Positions 46,674-55,695 of a DNA stretch of 64,000 nt are shown here, in pieces. Position 1 is the stretch's first letter. Each line of letters opens with the position of its first letter. The position numbers and the translations under genes are program-made. The notes beneath the pieces are model-generated. The model worked only from the letters and a program-made list of their open reading frames with translations. It was not told where the DNA came from and made no database searches. The stretch comes from Sedimenticola hydrogenitrophicus (GTDB taxonomy: Bacteria > Pseudomonadota > Gammaproteobacteria > Chromatiales > Chromatiaceae): positions 1 to 64,000 of the forward strand of contig NZ_JAQGEI010000010.1 in assembly GCF_029017505.1 (NCBI RefSeq), read 5' to 3'.

Positions 46674-47588
46674 ATGAATAGCAGAAAAGCCATCAAGATC
46701 GCCCTGATCCAGCACCCCTGCAGCAGCAACCGGGATGACAATCTGGCCCTTATCAGTGAGCGGATACGCCGGGCAGCCACGGCGGGTGGTCAGCTGGTGT
46801 TGCTGCAGGAGTTGCACAACACCCCCTACTTCTGCCAGACGGAAGAGACCCGGCTGTTTGATCTGGCGGAGCCAATTCCCGGCCCCTCGACCGAACTTTT
46901 CAGCGCCCTGGCCGCGCAACTGGGCGTGGTGATCGTCAGCTCGCTGTTCGAGAAGCGTGCCGCCGGCCTCTATCACAATACCGCGGTGGTGTTCGACAGC
47001 GACGGACGCCTGGCCGGACGCTATCGAAAGATGCATATCCCGGACGATCCCGGCTTCTACGAGAAATTCTACTTCACCCCCGGTGATCTGGGGTTCCGGC
47101 CGATCGATACCAGCCTCGGCAGATTGGGTGTGTTGGTGTGCTGGGATCAGTGGTACCCGGAGGCGGCCCGACTGATGGCCCTGGCCGGTGCCGAACTGCT
47201 GCTCTACCCCACCGCCATCGGCTGGGATCCGGGCGACAGCGAGGAGGAACAGAAGCGGCAACGCGACGCCTGGGTCACGGTGCAGCGGGGGCACGCTGTC
47301 GCCAACGGTCTGCCGGTGGCGGCCTGCAACCGGGTCGGCCATGAAGCGGACCCATCGGGCCACAGCCAGGGGATCCGCTTCTGGGGTAACTCGTTCATCT
47401 GTGGGCCCCAGGGCGAGCTGCTCGGGGAGGCGGGCGTCAACGAGGATATCCTGCTGGTGGATGTCGATCTGCGGCGCAGCGAGTCGGTGCGGCGCATCTG
47501 GCCTTTTCTCAGGGATCGCCGGATCGACAGCTTTGCCGATCTGCAGCGGCGCTATATAGACGAGATCATAGAAGAGATCGACGAGTAA
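46674..47588 (+). CDS. aguB: N-carbamoylputrescine amidase, nitrilase family
   Basis: Hydrolyses N-carbamoylputrescine to putrescine, CO2 and ammonia. The Glu-Lys-Cys triad is visible: E in LLQELHNTPYF, K in RKMHIPDDPGFYEKFYF and C in LVCWDQWYPEAARL. ATG 46674 gives 304 residues, normal for AguB. It lies about 100 bases after aguA and is probably co-transcribed. Confidence 0.94.
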   Translation: MNSRKAIKIALIQHPCSSNRDDNLALISERIRRAATAGGQLVLLQELHNTPYFCQTEETRLFDLAEPIPGPSTELFSALAAQLGVVIVSSLFEKRAAGLYHNTAVVFDSDGRLAGRYRKMHIPDDPGFYEKFYFTPGDLGFRPIDTSLGRLGVLVCWDQWYPEAARLMALAGAELLLYPTAIGWDPGDSEEEQKRQRDAWVTVQRGHAVANGLPVAACNRVGHEADPSGHSQGIRFWGNSFICGPQGELLGEAGVNEDILLVDVDLRRSESVRRIWPFLRDRRIDSFADLQRRYIDEIIEEIDE

Positions 47589-47600
47589 GTTACCTAGCCC

Positions 47601-47837
47601 CTACTCCGGGTCCTTGCCCTTGCCCAGGTCAAACGGCACCACCGTCGAGGTGGGGCGTTCATCCGCATAGTAGGGACGCTGTGCCGTAACGCCCGCCTCC
47701 TCACCCAGCTCTTTTTCCCGCGCCGTAATCAGTCCCAGGCAGAGCCTTACATCCTGAATCGTCTCATCGGTCAGGGGGTGCCGCATACCCGGCGGCGGCG
47801 TGGTGTCACGGATGACCGCGGTCAGCACCTTGCGCAT
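47601..47837 (-). CDS. Small uncharacterised partner of the phosphoribulokinase-like gene
   Basis: A 78-residue protein from ATG 47837 (MRKVLTAVIRDTTPPPGMR). The frame stays open upstream to the PRK-like gene, where an ATT at 47882 overlaps its TGA and sits five bases after GAGGAG. Use of that start would add 15 residues. No domain is recognised. The tight arrangement implies that it works with the PRK-like protein. Confidence 0.6.
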   Translation of the reverse strand: MRKVLTAVIRDTTPPPGMRHPLTDETIQDVRLCLGLITAREKELGEEAGVTAQRPYYADERPTSTVVPFDLGKGKDPE

Positions 47838-47881
47838 CGCCTCGAGTATCGCCCGGTCTTTGCTGTTGTCGGTAGTGATAA

Positions 47882-48760
47882 TCAGAACTCCTCTAGCTGA
47901 CGCCGCCGTTCCATCATCTCATGCACCAGGGGGTTCAACAACAGCTCCATGGCGAACTCCATCTTGCCGCCGGGCACCACCAGGGAGTTGCGCCGTGACA
48001 TGAAGGCACCCTCAATCCGTTTCAGCAATATGGAGAAGTCATGCTTCCTGGGTTCGCGGAAGCTGATCACCACCATGCTCTCGTCACTCCCCGGCACATC
48101 CCGGGCATCGAACGGGTTGGAGGTATCCACCAGGGGGATGCGCTGGAAGTTGATGTCGGTATTCGAAAACTGTGGGGTGATGTAATGGACATAGTCGTGC
48201 AGCCGGTGCTGGATGGCGGCGCGTACCGCATCCAGGGTGTAGCCCCGGTTCCTGATATCCGTATGAATCTTCTGAATCCACTCCAGATTGACAATGGGCG
48301 CGACGCCCAGAGTCAGATCCACATGCTGCAGTATATCGACACCGGGGCCGGCGAATGCGCCGTGCAGGCCCTGATAGACCAGCAGGTCCAGATCCGGCGG
48401 CAGCGACGTCCAGGGGGTAAAGGTACCGGCCTCCTGTTGGTGCTGTATCGCCTGTTCCTCGGTATGCAGGTAGTGTCTGTACTCGCCGGTGCCGTGGGAT
48501 GAGAACTCCCTGAACAGGGATTCCAGCAGGTCCAGCCGATTGCCCTCGGGGCTGAAGTGGCTGAGATAGCGGCCATCGGCACAGGCCTCTTCGACCTGCC
48601 GCGCCATCTCGTCCCGCGCATAGCGGTGAAATGCGCCGCCATCCACGATCAGGTGGCTGATCTTCTCACGCCAGGCAATATGGCTGAATACATCACTCAC
48701 CCGGTTCGAACCAGAGCCCGATGAACCGGTGATGACAATAATGGGATGTTTAGTAGACAT
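47882..48760 (-). CDS. Phosphoribulokinase paralogue lacking catalytic residues
   Basis: A full-length (292-residue) relative of proteobacterial class I phosphoribulokinase with conserved NLEWIQKIH, QFSNTDINFQRIPLVDTSNPF and VVPGGKMEFAM segments. Several residues needed for catalysis are changed: the P-loop reads GSSGSGSNRV instead of GSSGAGTxTV, position 42 is Gly instead of the catalytic Asp (VDGGAFHRY), the acidic residue of YEGLHG is Gln130, and the Arg after the K-I-H triplet is Thr167. H45, R49, K164 and R172 remain. It is probably not an active kinase; a regulatory or binding role is inferred. ATG 48760 is preferred. Confidence 0.88.
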   Translation of the reverse strand: MSTKHPIIVITGSSGSGSNRVSDVFSHIAWREKISHLIVDGGAFHRYARDEMARQVEEACADGRYLSHFSPEGNRLDLLESLFREFSSHGTGEYRHYLHTEEQAIQHQQEAGTFTPWTSLPPDLDLLVYQGLHGAFAGPGVDILQHVDLTLGVAPIVNLEWIQKIHTDIRNRGYTLDAVRAAIQHRLHDYVHYITPQFSNTDINFQRIPLVDTSNPFDARDVPGSDESMVVISFREPRKHDFSILLKRIEGAFMSRRNSLVVPGGKMEFAMELLLNPLVHEMMERRRQLEEF

Positions 48761-48886
48761 TGCGAAACCGTAATACACCACCGCGATTGATGCAATGCGC
48801 CATACATTCAATTTTTCTTATGCACCAGACCGCCACTACTTATGGATATCGCCCTGTTTTATAGATACTTTTCAGTTTGCGACCGA

Positions 48887-50341
48887 TTATTGAAGACGCG
48901 CCAGTGTGGCCACCAACAGGTCCCAGAACCGCTGCACCGAGGGGATATGCATGCACTCATCCGGGGAATGCGGATAGCGGATGGTGGGGCCAAAGGAGAT
49001 CATCTCGAGACCGGGATAGCGCCCGCCGATGATGCCGCACTCCAGGCCGGCGTGGATGGCGCCGATCTCGGCCGGGGTGTCAAAGATGTCCTGGTAGGCC
49101 TGGCGCATGGTCTGCAGCAGCGGCGAATGCGGATTGGGTTTCCAGCCGGGGTATTCCCCATCGATCACGGTTTCCGCACCGACCAGCCGAAACAGCGAGC
49201 GGTGAACCGCGCACAGCGCATCCCGGGCCGAGTCGATGGAGCTGCGGATCAGGCTTTTGATTTCGATGCGGCCGTCGCTCACTCGCACAATGGCCAGGTT
49301 GGTGGAGGTCTCCACCAGCCCGGGCATGCTGTCGCTCATGCGCAGCACCCCGTTGGGGCAGGCCATCAGGGCATCCAGCAGTTGTTGCTGCAGGCTCCCC
49401 GGCAGCCACTGGTCGGCGGTTGCATCCGCCTGCAGCTCCATCGCAAGATCAGGCTCCACCGCCGCGAGCTCCGATGCCATCGCCGCCCAGCGGGTCTCGA
49501 GCAGCCCTTTCAGGTCGGCCGCACGCGAGGCCGGCACATGGAACACACCGGTCGCCTCTCGCGGTATGGCATTGCGCATGTTGCCTCCGTTGAAGGCGCA
49601 CAGCCGGATAGCACATTCCGCCTCGGCAGCGGATAACAGTCGCGCCAGCAGCTTGTTGGCATTGCCCCTGCCCCGGTGGATATCCACCCCGGAGTGCCCC
49701 CCCTTGAGCCCGCTCAGTTTGAGCCGATAGCCGAGCCACCCGCTGGCGACGCGCTCGGCCGGGTAGGAGAGCGAGCTGGTGGCATTGGCGCCACCGGCAC
49801 AGCCGATACAGAGGACCCCCTCATCCTCCGAATCCATGTTCAGCAATATTTCCCCCTGGAGCAGATCGGGCCGGACACCGAATGCACCGGACATGCCGTC
49901 TTCTTCGTTACTGGTGAACAGTGCCTCAAGCGGGCCGTGCTTGAGTTGGCGCGACTCCAGCACGGCCAGGGTCGCCGCCACGCCGATGCCGTTATCCGCC
50001 CCCAGGGTAGTGCCGGTTGCCTTGACCCACTCCTGCTCAATGCGCACCCAAATCGGATCCCGGGTGAAATCGTGCAAGGTATCGGCATTGGCCTGCGGGA
50101 CCATATCGAGATGCCCTTGAAGAATCACGCCGGGTGCCGACTCCATGCCGGCCGAGGCCGGTTTTCTGATCAGGATATTGTCCGCCGGGTCCCTGATGGT
50201 CTGCAGTCCCAGGCGCTCACCCACCTGTATGACGTAGTCCTGTACCGCCGCCTCATGATGCGACGGTCTGGGTATTTGGGTCAGCTGGTAAAAATGTCTC
50301 CAGACGGGCTGAGGCAGGAGTTGTGAAATTGCATCATTCAT
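48887..50341 (-). CDS. pepD: Cytosol non-specific dipeptidase, M20 family (PepD type)
   Basis: A zinc aminoacyl-histidine dipeptidase. The metal-binding motifs are QGHLDMVPQ, GADNGIG, TSNEEDGMSG and LNMDSEDEG. From ATG 50341 it has 484 residues, typical of PepD. It breaks down dipeptides in the cytoplasm. It is divergent from the DUF364 gene, and their starts are about 150 bases apart. Confidence 0.94.
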   Translation of the reverse strand: MNDAISQLLPQPVWRHFYQLTQIPRPSHHEAAVQDYVIQVGERLGLQTIRDPADNILIRKPASAGMESAPGVILQGHLDMVPQANADTLHDFTRDPIWVRIEQEWVKATGTTLGADNGIGVAATLAVLESRQLKHGPLEALFTSNEEDGMSGAFGVRPDLLQGEILLNMDSEDEGVLCIGCAGGANATSSLSYPAERVASGWLGYRLKLSGLKGGHSGVDIHRGRGNANKLLARLLSAAEAECAIRLCAFNGGNMRNAIPREATGVFHVPASRAADLKGLLETRWAAMASELAAVEPDLAMELQADATADQWLPGSLQQQLLDALMACPNGVLRMSDSMPGLVETSTNLAIVRVSDGRIEIKSLIRSSIDSARDALCAVHRSLFRLVGAETVIDGEYPGWKPNPHSPLLQTMRQAYQDIFDTPAEIGAIHAGLECGIIGGRYPGLEMISFGPTIRYPHSPDECMHIPSVQRFWDLLVATLARLQ

Positions 50342-50492
50342 GGGAGACAACGATCCAAGGGATGGGCCAGGATTGGCGGGATTATGGTATCCCCCGACAT
50401 TCCCGGGGGCAATCGCCATACGCTCCAATTTCACCCCTCACGCACCGACTGGACCATCTATAGTTAAGAAAACCAATGCCGGGTCACACTCA

Positions 50493-51329
50493 ATGCCGTA
50501 TCTCTCCAACTATCGTCGACTGATCAAACGGATCGACAACGCCCTCCGGCTTCCGCCCATCGCCCGGGTATTGCTGCCGGTCGCCGATGTGGCCGAGGAT
50601 ATCAAGGATAATTTCGGTTTCGTGGTCCTGAGCGACGGCAGCACCGGCCCCTTTTATAGCTGCCTGGGCGACACCCTGGAATGGCTTCGCCAGAACGCGC
50701 ACCACTCCATCGCGGAATCGCCTTCCGAAATCGCCCGCGGGCTGGACGGAATCGACCTGCCGCGTAGCGCCCTGGCACTGGGAGCGTTCAATGCCCTCAG
50801 CCAGTACCTGATGAAGCGTGCCGGTTTTGATCCGACCACCGCCGGCAAGCCGGACGACGGCGACCGGCCCGAGGGTCGGATCGGAGTGGTGGGGTTCTTC
50901 AGACCCCTGGTTGAACGCTATCTGGCCCGGGGCACGGAGGTCATCGTGATCGAGCAGCAGCCGGAACGGGTACCACCGGAGTTGGGGCTGGAGCTGTTCA
51001 CCACACCACAGGCACTGGCCCGCTGCGACACCGTTCTGTGTACCGCGTCGACCCTGATCAACAACAGCATCGAGTCGATTGTCGAGGCGGCCGGCGACCC
51101 GGCGAAGATCCACCTGATCGGACCCAGCGCCAGCGGACTTCCCGATCTGCTGTTCGATCTGGGCATCCGCTCCAGCGGCGGGGTGATCATCGACCGGCCG
51201 CGCGATCTTGAACGCGCCATCGCCCAGGGTGGCTCCTGGGGCGATTGCGGACGCAAGTATCAGCTGGACCGGGAGTATTATCCGGGACTCGATTCCCTGC
51301 TGCGGACGGCCTGCCGAGAGGCCGTGTGA
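50493..51329 (+). CDS. DUF364 family protein
   Basis: A 278-residue protein with a C-terminal Rossmann-like DUF364 domain (VGFFRPLVERYLARGTEVIVIE; LIGPSASGLPDLLF), a family proposed to bind heavy metals. The N-terminal part (LPVADVAEDIKDNFGFVVLSDG) is also of that family. ATG 50493 is chosen; a longer frame upstream overlaps the divergent pepD start and is less likely. It is followed 110 bases later by a universal stress protein. Biochemical role unknown. Confidence 0.8.
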   Translation: MPYLSNYRRLIKRIDNALRLPPIARVLLPVADVAEDIKDNFGFVVLSDGSTGPFYSCLGDTLEWLRQNAHHSIAESPSEIARGLDGIDLPRSALALGAFNALSQYLMKRAGFDPTTAGKPDDGDRPEGRIGVVGFFRPLVERYLARGTEVIVIEQQPERVPPELGLELFTTPQALARCDTVLCTASTLINNSIESIVEAAGDPAKIHLIGPSASGLPDLLFDLGIRSSGGVIIDRPRDLERAIAQGGSWGDCGRKYQLDREYYPGLDSLLRTACREAV

Positions 51330-51440
51330 GCGGCGTTCGCACAGCCCGCCCGTCCACTGGCAACATGGCCGTCGCGGCGAGTGCGGTGGCCACGCGCCAG
51401 CCGTTGTCAGCCTCCCTTACACCAAACAGGTAACCGTACC

Positions 51441-52241
51441 ATGACGACCACGCAATCCGTCGGCTATCACAGTATCGTGGCCCTCTATTCGCCAACCGTG
51501 AGCGAACAACCGGCCGCCCTGCGGGCGACCAATGTCGCCAGCAAGCTCCACAGCCAGGTCACGTTGGTCCATATCACCCCGTCCGGCAGCGCTGTCGAAG
51601 CGCTGGCGGCGGCCATGGATCGGCTGCTGGCGGAGAATGCGGAGATCACGGCGGCTAAAAGTACCCAGGGGAATTTGCTGCAGCTCGCCCGCCTGGCAAA
51701 CGCGGTGAATGGCGACCTGGTGGTCCTGGACAATGTCGGGTACGCACAACTGCAGCCGCTGCTTCAGGCCGGCGATGAAACCATGCCCGAGCAGACCGAG
51801 TGCGACGTCCTGGTGGTGCACGCCAACCGCCCGCCCGATGACTACCGGCATATCGTGGTTGCCGCCGACCTCAATGACCAGGGGCTGATGACCATCTACA
51901 AGGCCGTGCGAATGGCCAAACGCTACAATGCCCGGTTGACCCTGCTGAACGTGGTGGACAATTTTACCGCGGGAAAGGATGAAGAGAGCGCGGCGAAAAA
52001 TCTCCGCATGCGGGGCCTGGAGGCCTTCACCTCGGTCATCGAGGGGCTGGAAGTGGAGCAAGAGGTGGTGGTGACTGCGGGGCCGGTCGATCAGGCGGTG
52101 GCCGACTACTCGGCCCGGCAGCAGGCCGGGCTGATTGTCATCGGATCGTACAAATTGGAAGGCCTCCACATCCTGCTGGGCGCCACCGCGAAGCGCGTGA
52201 TCGAAACCGCAAACTGCGATGTATTGGTGGTACACGAATAG
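51441..52241 (+). CDS. Tandem universal stress protein
   Basis: A 266-residue protein with two Usp domains (about 8-135 and 138-266), similar in layout to UspE. The second domain has the ATP-binding pattern GSYKLEGLHILLGATAKRV and the end DVLVVHE, while the first lacks it. It starts at ATG 51441. Members bind ATP or AMP and aid survival under stress. It probably stands in its own transcript after DUF364. Confidence 0.88.
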   Translation: MTTTQSVGYHSIVALYSPTVSEQPAALRATNVASKLHSQVTLVHITPSGSAVEALAAAMDRLLAENAEITAAKSTQGNLLQLARLANAVNGDLVVLDNVGYAQLQPLLQAGDETMPEQTECDVLVVHANRPPDDYRHIVVAADLNDQGLMTIYKAVRMAKRYNARLTLLNVVDNFTAGKDEESAAKNLRMRGLEAFTSVIEGLEVEQEVVVTAGPVDQAVADYSARQQAGLIVIGSYKLEGLHILLGATAKRVIETANCDVLVVHE

Positions 52242-52382
52242 CGGAGGGTGTTGTCAGCGAATTTTACACTGGGCCGTTCCTGAATCTCCGGTGAATAATT
52301 AACCAGTTGATATTAATGATTAATTGACGGATGGAATAATATTTGCCTAGTGCATGGGTATCGTCATGTGGGTGAATACGCC

Positions 52383-53195
52383 ATGCACTACCGGGCCTCT
52401 TCGGTTCTTTTATTACTTCTGCTGACGCCACTCTTCTGCGCGGCGGAGAAGCCGCGGCAAGCGGGCGACATGCGCCAACTGGCGCTGCGCTATGAGCATG
52501 GCCGCGGGGTGGAACAGGACTACCAAAAGGCGTTCCGGCTCTACTGCCTGGCGGCCGACCGGGGGGACTCCGAGGCCTACTACGCGCTGGGCTGGATGCA
52601 TTTCAATGGCCGCTGGGTTGCACAGGACCCGGCGGTGGCTGCCGGGTGGTTTGAAAAAGCCGCCGCGGCCGGCGATCCCATGGCTGCCAGGATGCTGACC
52701 CGGCTGTCCGGCGTAGCGCCCCGCCGGGACCACCGGTGCAGTAGCCTGCCGCTGGAAGCACAGCCGGATCGACAGCAGATTGAGCACTGGGTGCGGGCCT
52801 GGGCACCTGCCTACGGTCTCGACGCCGACCTGGTGCTGGCAGTGATCCGGGCCGAGTCCAATTTCAATCCACAGGCCCGCTCTTCAAAGGACGCCCGGGG
52901 GCTGATGCAGCTTATTCCGGCCACTGCGCGACGCTTCGGTGTGAGCGATGTCTGGGACCCCTCACAGAACATGCACGGTGGCATGGCCTATCTGCAATGG
53001 CTGGTACGGCACTTTGAAGGGGATGTGCCCCTGGTTCTGGCCGCCTACAATGCCGGGGAGAACGCGGTGAAGAGCTATCGTGGGGTACCGCCCTATCGAG
53101 AGACCCGGAACTATGTTAAACGCATCACCCGCAATTATCGCAAGGCGGTCCATCCGGTGATCGGCAATCCCGTCCTCAGCGCGATCAGCTACTGA
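52383..53195 (+). CDS. Lytic transglycosylase with Sel1-like repeats
   Basis: A periplasmic peptidoglycan lyase of about 270 residues. A signal peptide (to about residue 21, ending in FCAAEK) is followed by Sel1-type repeats (about 29-110; YEHGRGVEQDYQKAFRLY) and an SLT domain with the catalytic Glu in VIRAESNFNPQA plus GLMQLIPATA and AYNAGENAV. ATG 52383 was chosen because it begins the signal peptide. Confidence 0.92.
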   Translation: MHYRASSVLLLLLLTPLFCAAEKPRQAGDMRQLALRYEHGRGVEQDYQKAFRLYCLAADRGDSEAYYALGWMHFNGRWVAQDPAVAAGWFEKAAAAGDPMAARMLTRLSGVAPRRDHRCSSLPLEAQPDRQQIEHWVRAWAPAYGLDADLVLAVIRAESNFNPQARSSKDARGLMQLIPATARRFGVSDVWDPSQNMHGGMAYLQWLVRHFEGDVPLVLAAYNAGENAVKSYRGVPPYRETRNYVKRITRNYRKAVHPVIGNPVLSAISY

Positions 53196-53268
53196 ATCGG
53201 CCCGTTCAGATATACTTGGTGTAGTGAACCCTGGCGTTATTACTCACAGGTGACAGCGAGGTGTAACG

Positions 53269-53643
53269 ATGACACAGGCACAGGAAAGGTCGGGACCATT
53301 GCAGGAAAGACACTGCAGCGTCTGCAACCCGCAGACCCCGCCACTGTCGGAGGCACAGTGCAGGGAGCTGTTGGCACGGCTCTCCCCGGAATGGCAACTG
53401 CTCGGTTCAACCCAGGCCATTGCACGGGAGTTCCGCTTCAAGAACTTTTACCAGACCATCGCCTTCGTCAATGCCGTGGCCTGGATAGCCAATGGCGAGG
53501 ACCACCATCCCGACCTGGAGGTCGGGTACAACCGCTGCAAGGTAAGTTACAGCACCCATGCGATCAAGAATCTTTCGGAAAATGATTTTATTTGCGCGGC
53601 CAAGATTGATGCGCTGTTCCCAATGCTGGAACAGGATGGTTAG
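53269..53643 (+). CDS. phhB: 4a-hydroxytetrahydrobiopterin dehydratase
   Basis: Recycles the pterin cofactor or acts in molybdopterin-related metabolism (PCD/DCoH family). The EDHHPDLEV motif holds the active His pair. It has 124 residues, with two N-terminal CxxC-like cysteines (CSVCNPQT) not typical of the core family. No phenylalanine hydroxylase is visible nearby, so its pterin partner is unknown. Confidence 0.9.
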   Translation: MTQAQERSGPLQERHCSVCNPQTPPLSEAQCRELLARLSPEWQLLGSTQAIAREFRFKNFYQTIAFVNAVAWIANGEDHHPDLEVGYNRCKVSYSTHAIKNLSENDFICAAKIDALFPMLEQDG

Positions 53644-53768
53644 CGGGAATTATTGCCATAATTCACCATCTGAACCGATACCGTGAGGGCTATTCGGTGC
53701 GGGCGACTGGCGGCATGTGTTAGTAATTGCTAATATTTCGCCAATATGACCCCGACGGTACTCCGCAG

Positions 53769-54692
53769 ATGCCCCATACAGCCGTAGCCGAAAATCCGCT
53801 TGCAACACCTTTCAGTCTGGCGAATGAAGCGCTTTACCAGAGTTGGCGGTCCAGGAAACTGGCGGACTACCCCGCTTCCCTGGAGGCGCTGCTGGTACCG
53901 GTCAGGGATCCCCGCCAACTGACCCGCGCAGAGTTCGAGGCCATCAGCCAACGGGTGCGCAAGGCCAATATGGCCATCTATATCAGCGAGACCGGGAGTG
54001 ATCCGGACCCCGAGATCCCGCTCTCGCTGGGACGCCAGTTCGGCGCCCGGCACCTGAACCACAACTGGCTCTCGGATGACACCGGCCTGACCTCGCTGAA
54101 AGTCGCCGCGGACGGGATCAGACAGCAGTACATCCCCTACTCCAATCGCCCCATCAAATGGCACACGGACGGCTATTACAACCGCCCGGACGAGCAGATC
54201 CACTCGCTGATCCTGCACTGTGTGCAGAGCGCCGGCAGCGGCGGTGAAAATGCCCTGCTCGATCACGAAATCGCCTACATCCTGCTGCGGGACCAGGATC
54301 CCGCCTTCATCACGGCGCTGATGGGCCCGGAGGTGATGACCATCCCGCCGCGCCTGAACCAAGGCGAGGTGGCCCGGCAGGAAGAGATCGGACCGGTCCT
54401 GTCGATCATGCCCTGTGGCAACCTGCATATGCGTTATACCATACGCACCCGGCATGTCATCTGGTCCGATGACCCGCTCACTCGCCGGGCACTTGATGCC
54501 CTGAGCGAGATCCTCGCCAGTGACTCACCCTATATCTTCCGCGGCCGGTTGGAGCCGGGCATGGGCCTGATCAGCAACAATATCCTGCATGACCGTACCG
54601 CGTTTCGGGATGATGAGCAGGGTGTGCGCCACCTCTACCGGGCGCGTTATTATGACCGGCTGCGGGATACCGGGATCGACCAGTACCGTTGA
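53769..54692 (+). CDS. TauD/TfdA family 2-oxoglutarate-dependent dioxygenase
   Basis: An Fe(II)/2-oxoglutarate dioxygenase of 307 residues. The HxD motif is H132-T-D134 in KWHTDGYYN, and the distal His is about H274 in NNILHDRTAF. ATG 53769 is chosen. Substrate is not predictable. Its neighbour phhB is on the same strand, with about 125 bases between. Confidence 0.88.
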   Translation: MPHTAVAENPLATPFSLANEALYQSWRSRKLADYPASLEALLVPVRDPRQLTRAEFEAISQRVRKANMAIYISETGSDPDPEIPLSLGRQFGARHLNHNWLSDDTGLTSLKVAADGIRQQYIPYSNRPIKWHTDGYYNRPDEQIHSLILHCVQSAGSGGENALLDHEIAYILLRDQDPAFITALMGPEVMTIPPRLNQGEVARQEEIGPVLSIMPCGNLHMRYTIRTRHVIWSDDPLTRRALDALSEILASDSPYIFRGRLEPGMGLISNNILHDRTAFRDDEQGVRHLYRARYYDRLRDTGIDQYR

Positions 54693-54717
54693 TCAGAGTC
54701 CGTCGTGCCTGACCCGA

Positions 54718-55662
54718 TCAGGGACGGAACACCTCGGTGTCGGGATGGAAGGCATACCAGGCAAACCAGTAGGATTGGATCACCGGTATCTCTCCGCCTT
54801 GCGAATCGAAAAAACGGGCACTCTGACTGGCAGGATTGTAGCGTATGGTAAAGGCGCGGCCTGCAAACCGATCCCGGATCTCGCCTTCGGCACGACTCAG
54901 TTCGGCAACCGGGTAGGCCTTGAAGCGACCGTCAATCTCCAACCCGAAAACCTGCTCCTTGGGATGGTAGCGTGGGTCCTGCTGTTTGACCGGGAAGTAG
55001 ATCCCTTCACTGGATTCATAACCGGCGTAGGGGTCCCGGTCATAATCCCGGACATGCCCGGTGGCGCGTGACAGAACCAGTGTTGCGGGATGCTGCGCGC
55101 GCCACTCCGACCAGTTTGTCGTCATTAACGGCAGCACCTCCAGCCGGGTGCCATTCATCTCTCCGGTGACCGCGCGGGCCAGCAGTTGCGACCAGAGCGA
55201 GTCCGTTTTCCGGTCATAGAGCAGCACGTCGCTGTTATAGAGCAGACCCGACACACCAAACTGCAAGGTCTCACCGGACACGCGCGCGGAAAAGGCCACA
55301 CCACTGCCGCAAAGCGGGCAGTAGGTGATCACCACGGGCTCATCGGCAAACCGGTCATTGACGATTTCGTGCCAGTTCATGATCGCAATGGGATAAGCCT
55401 TGGCGATGCCGTTCAGGTTCAGTCCGAGCACTCGCTCCTCGGGCCCGAGATCATGGGCCTCCCCGGCCTGCAAAAACCTGGGGTGGTCGATTGCCGGAAT
55501 GCCGTCTTTGGGTGGTCCACCCGAGTGGATCTCACGCAGCGGAATCGAGGCCTGATCCGCGGCAATCTCGAATCCGCCAATCCGCTCGGCAGTGGCGGAG
55601 AACGGCAACAGCAGGAAAATCATCAGCTTGAAGTCAAGGTACCGGCGTAACAGGCGAAACAT
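54718..55662 (-). CDS. DUF3179 domain protein, secreted
   Basis: A 314-residue protein with an N-terminal hydrophobic signal (FKLMIFLLLPFSATA). The DUF3179 motifs VVITYCPLCGSGVAF and VLGLNLNGIAKAYPI are conserved; the YCPLCGS cysteines suggest metal or redox chemistry. The function of the family is not known. It starts just left of a fold-back repeat. Confidence 0.9.
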   Translation of the reverse strand: MFRLLRRYLDFKLMIFLLLPFSATAERIGGFEIAADQASIPLREIHSGGPPKDGIPAIDHPRFLQAGEAHDLGPEERVLGLNLNGIAKAYPIAIMNWHEIVNDRFADEPVVITYCPLCGSGVAFSARVSGETLQFGVSGLLYNSDVLLYDRKTDSLWSQLLARAVTGEMNGTRLEVLPLMTTNWSEWRAQHPATLVLSRATGHVRDYDRDPYAGYESSEGIYFPVKQQDPRYHPKEQVFGLEIDGRFKAYPVAELSRAEGEIRDRFAGRAFTIRYNPASQSARFFDSQGGEIPVIQSYWFAWYAFHPDTEVFRP

Positions 55663-55695
55663 CGGTGCGCCTCTCTGGTGCGGAAGGAAGAGTTT

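Noticed and set aside
47882-48760. Plain annotation as an active phosphoribulokinase (prkB/cbbP)
   Set aside because: Overall similarity supports the family, but catalytic Asp42, the Glu of YEGLHG and the P-loop Thr residues are all replaced.
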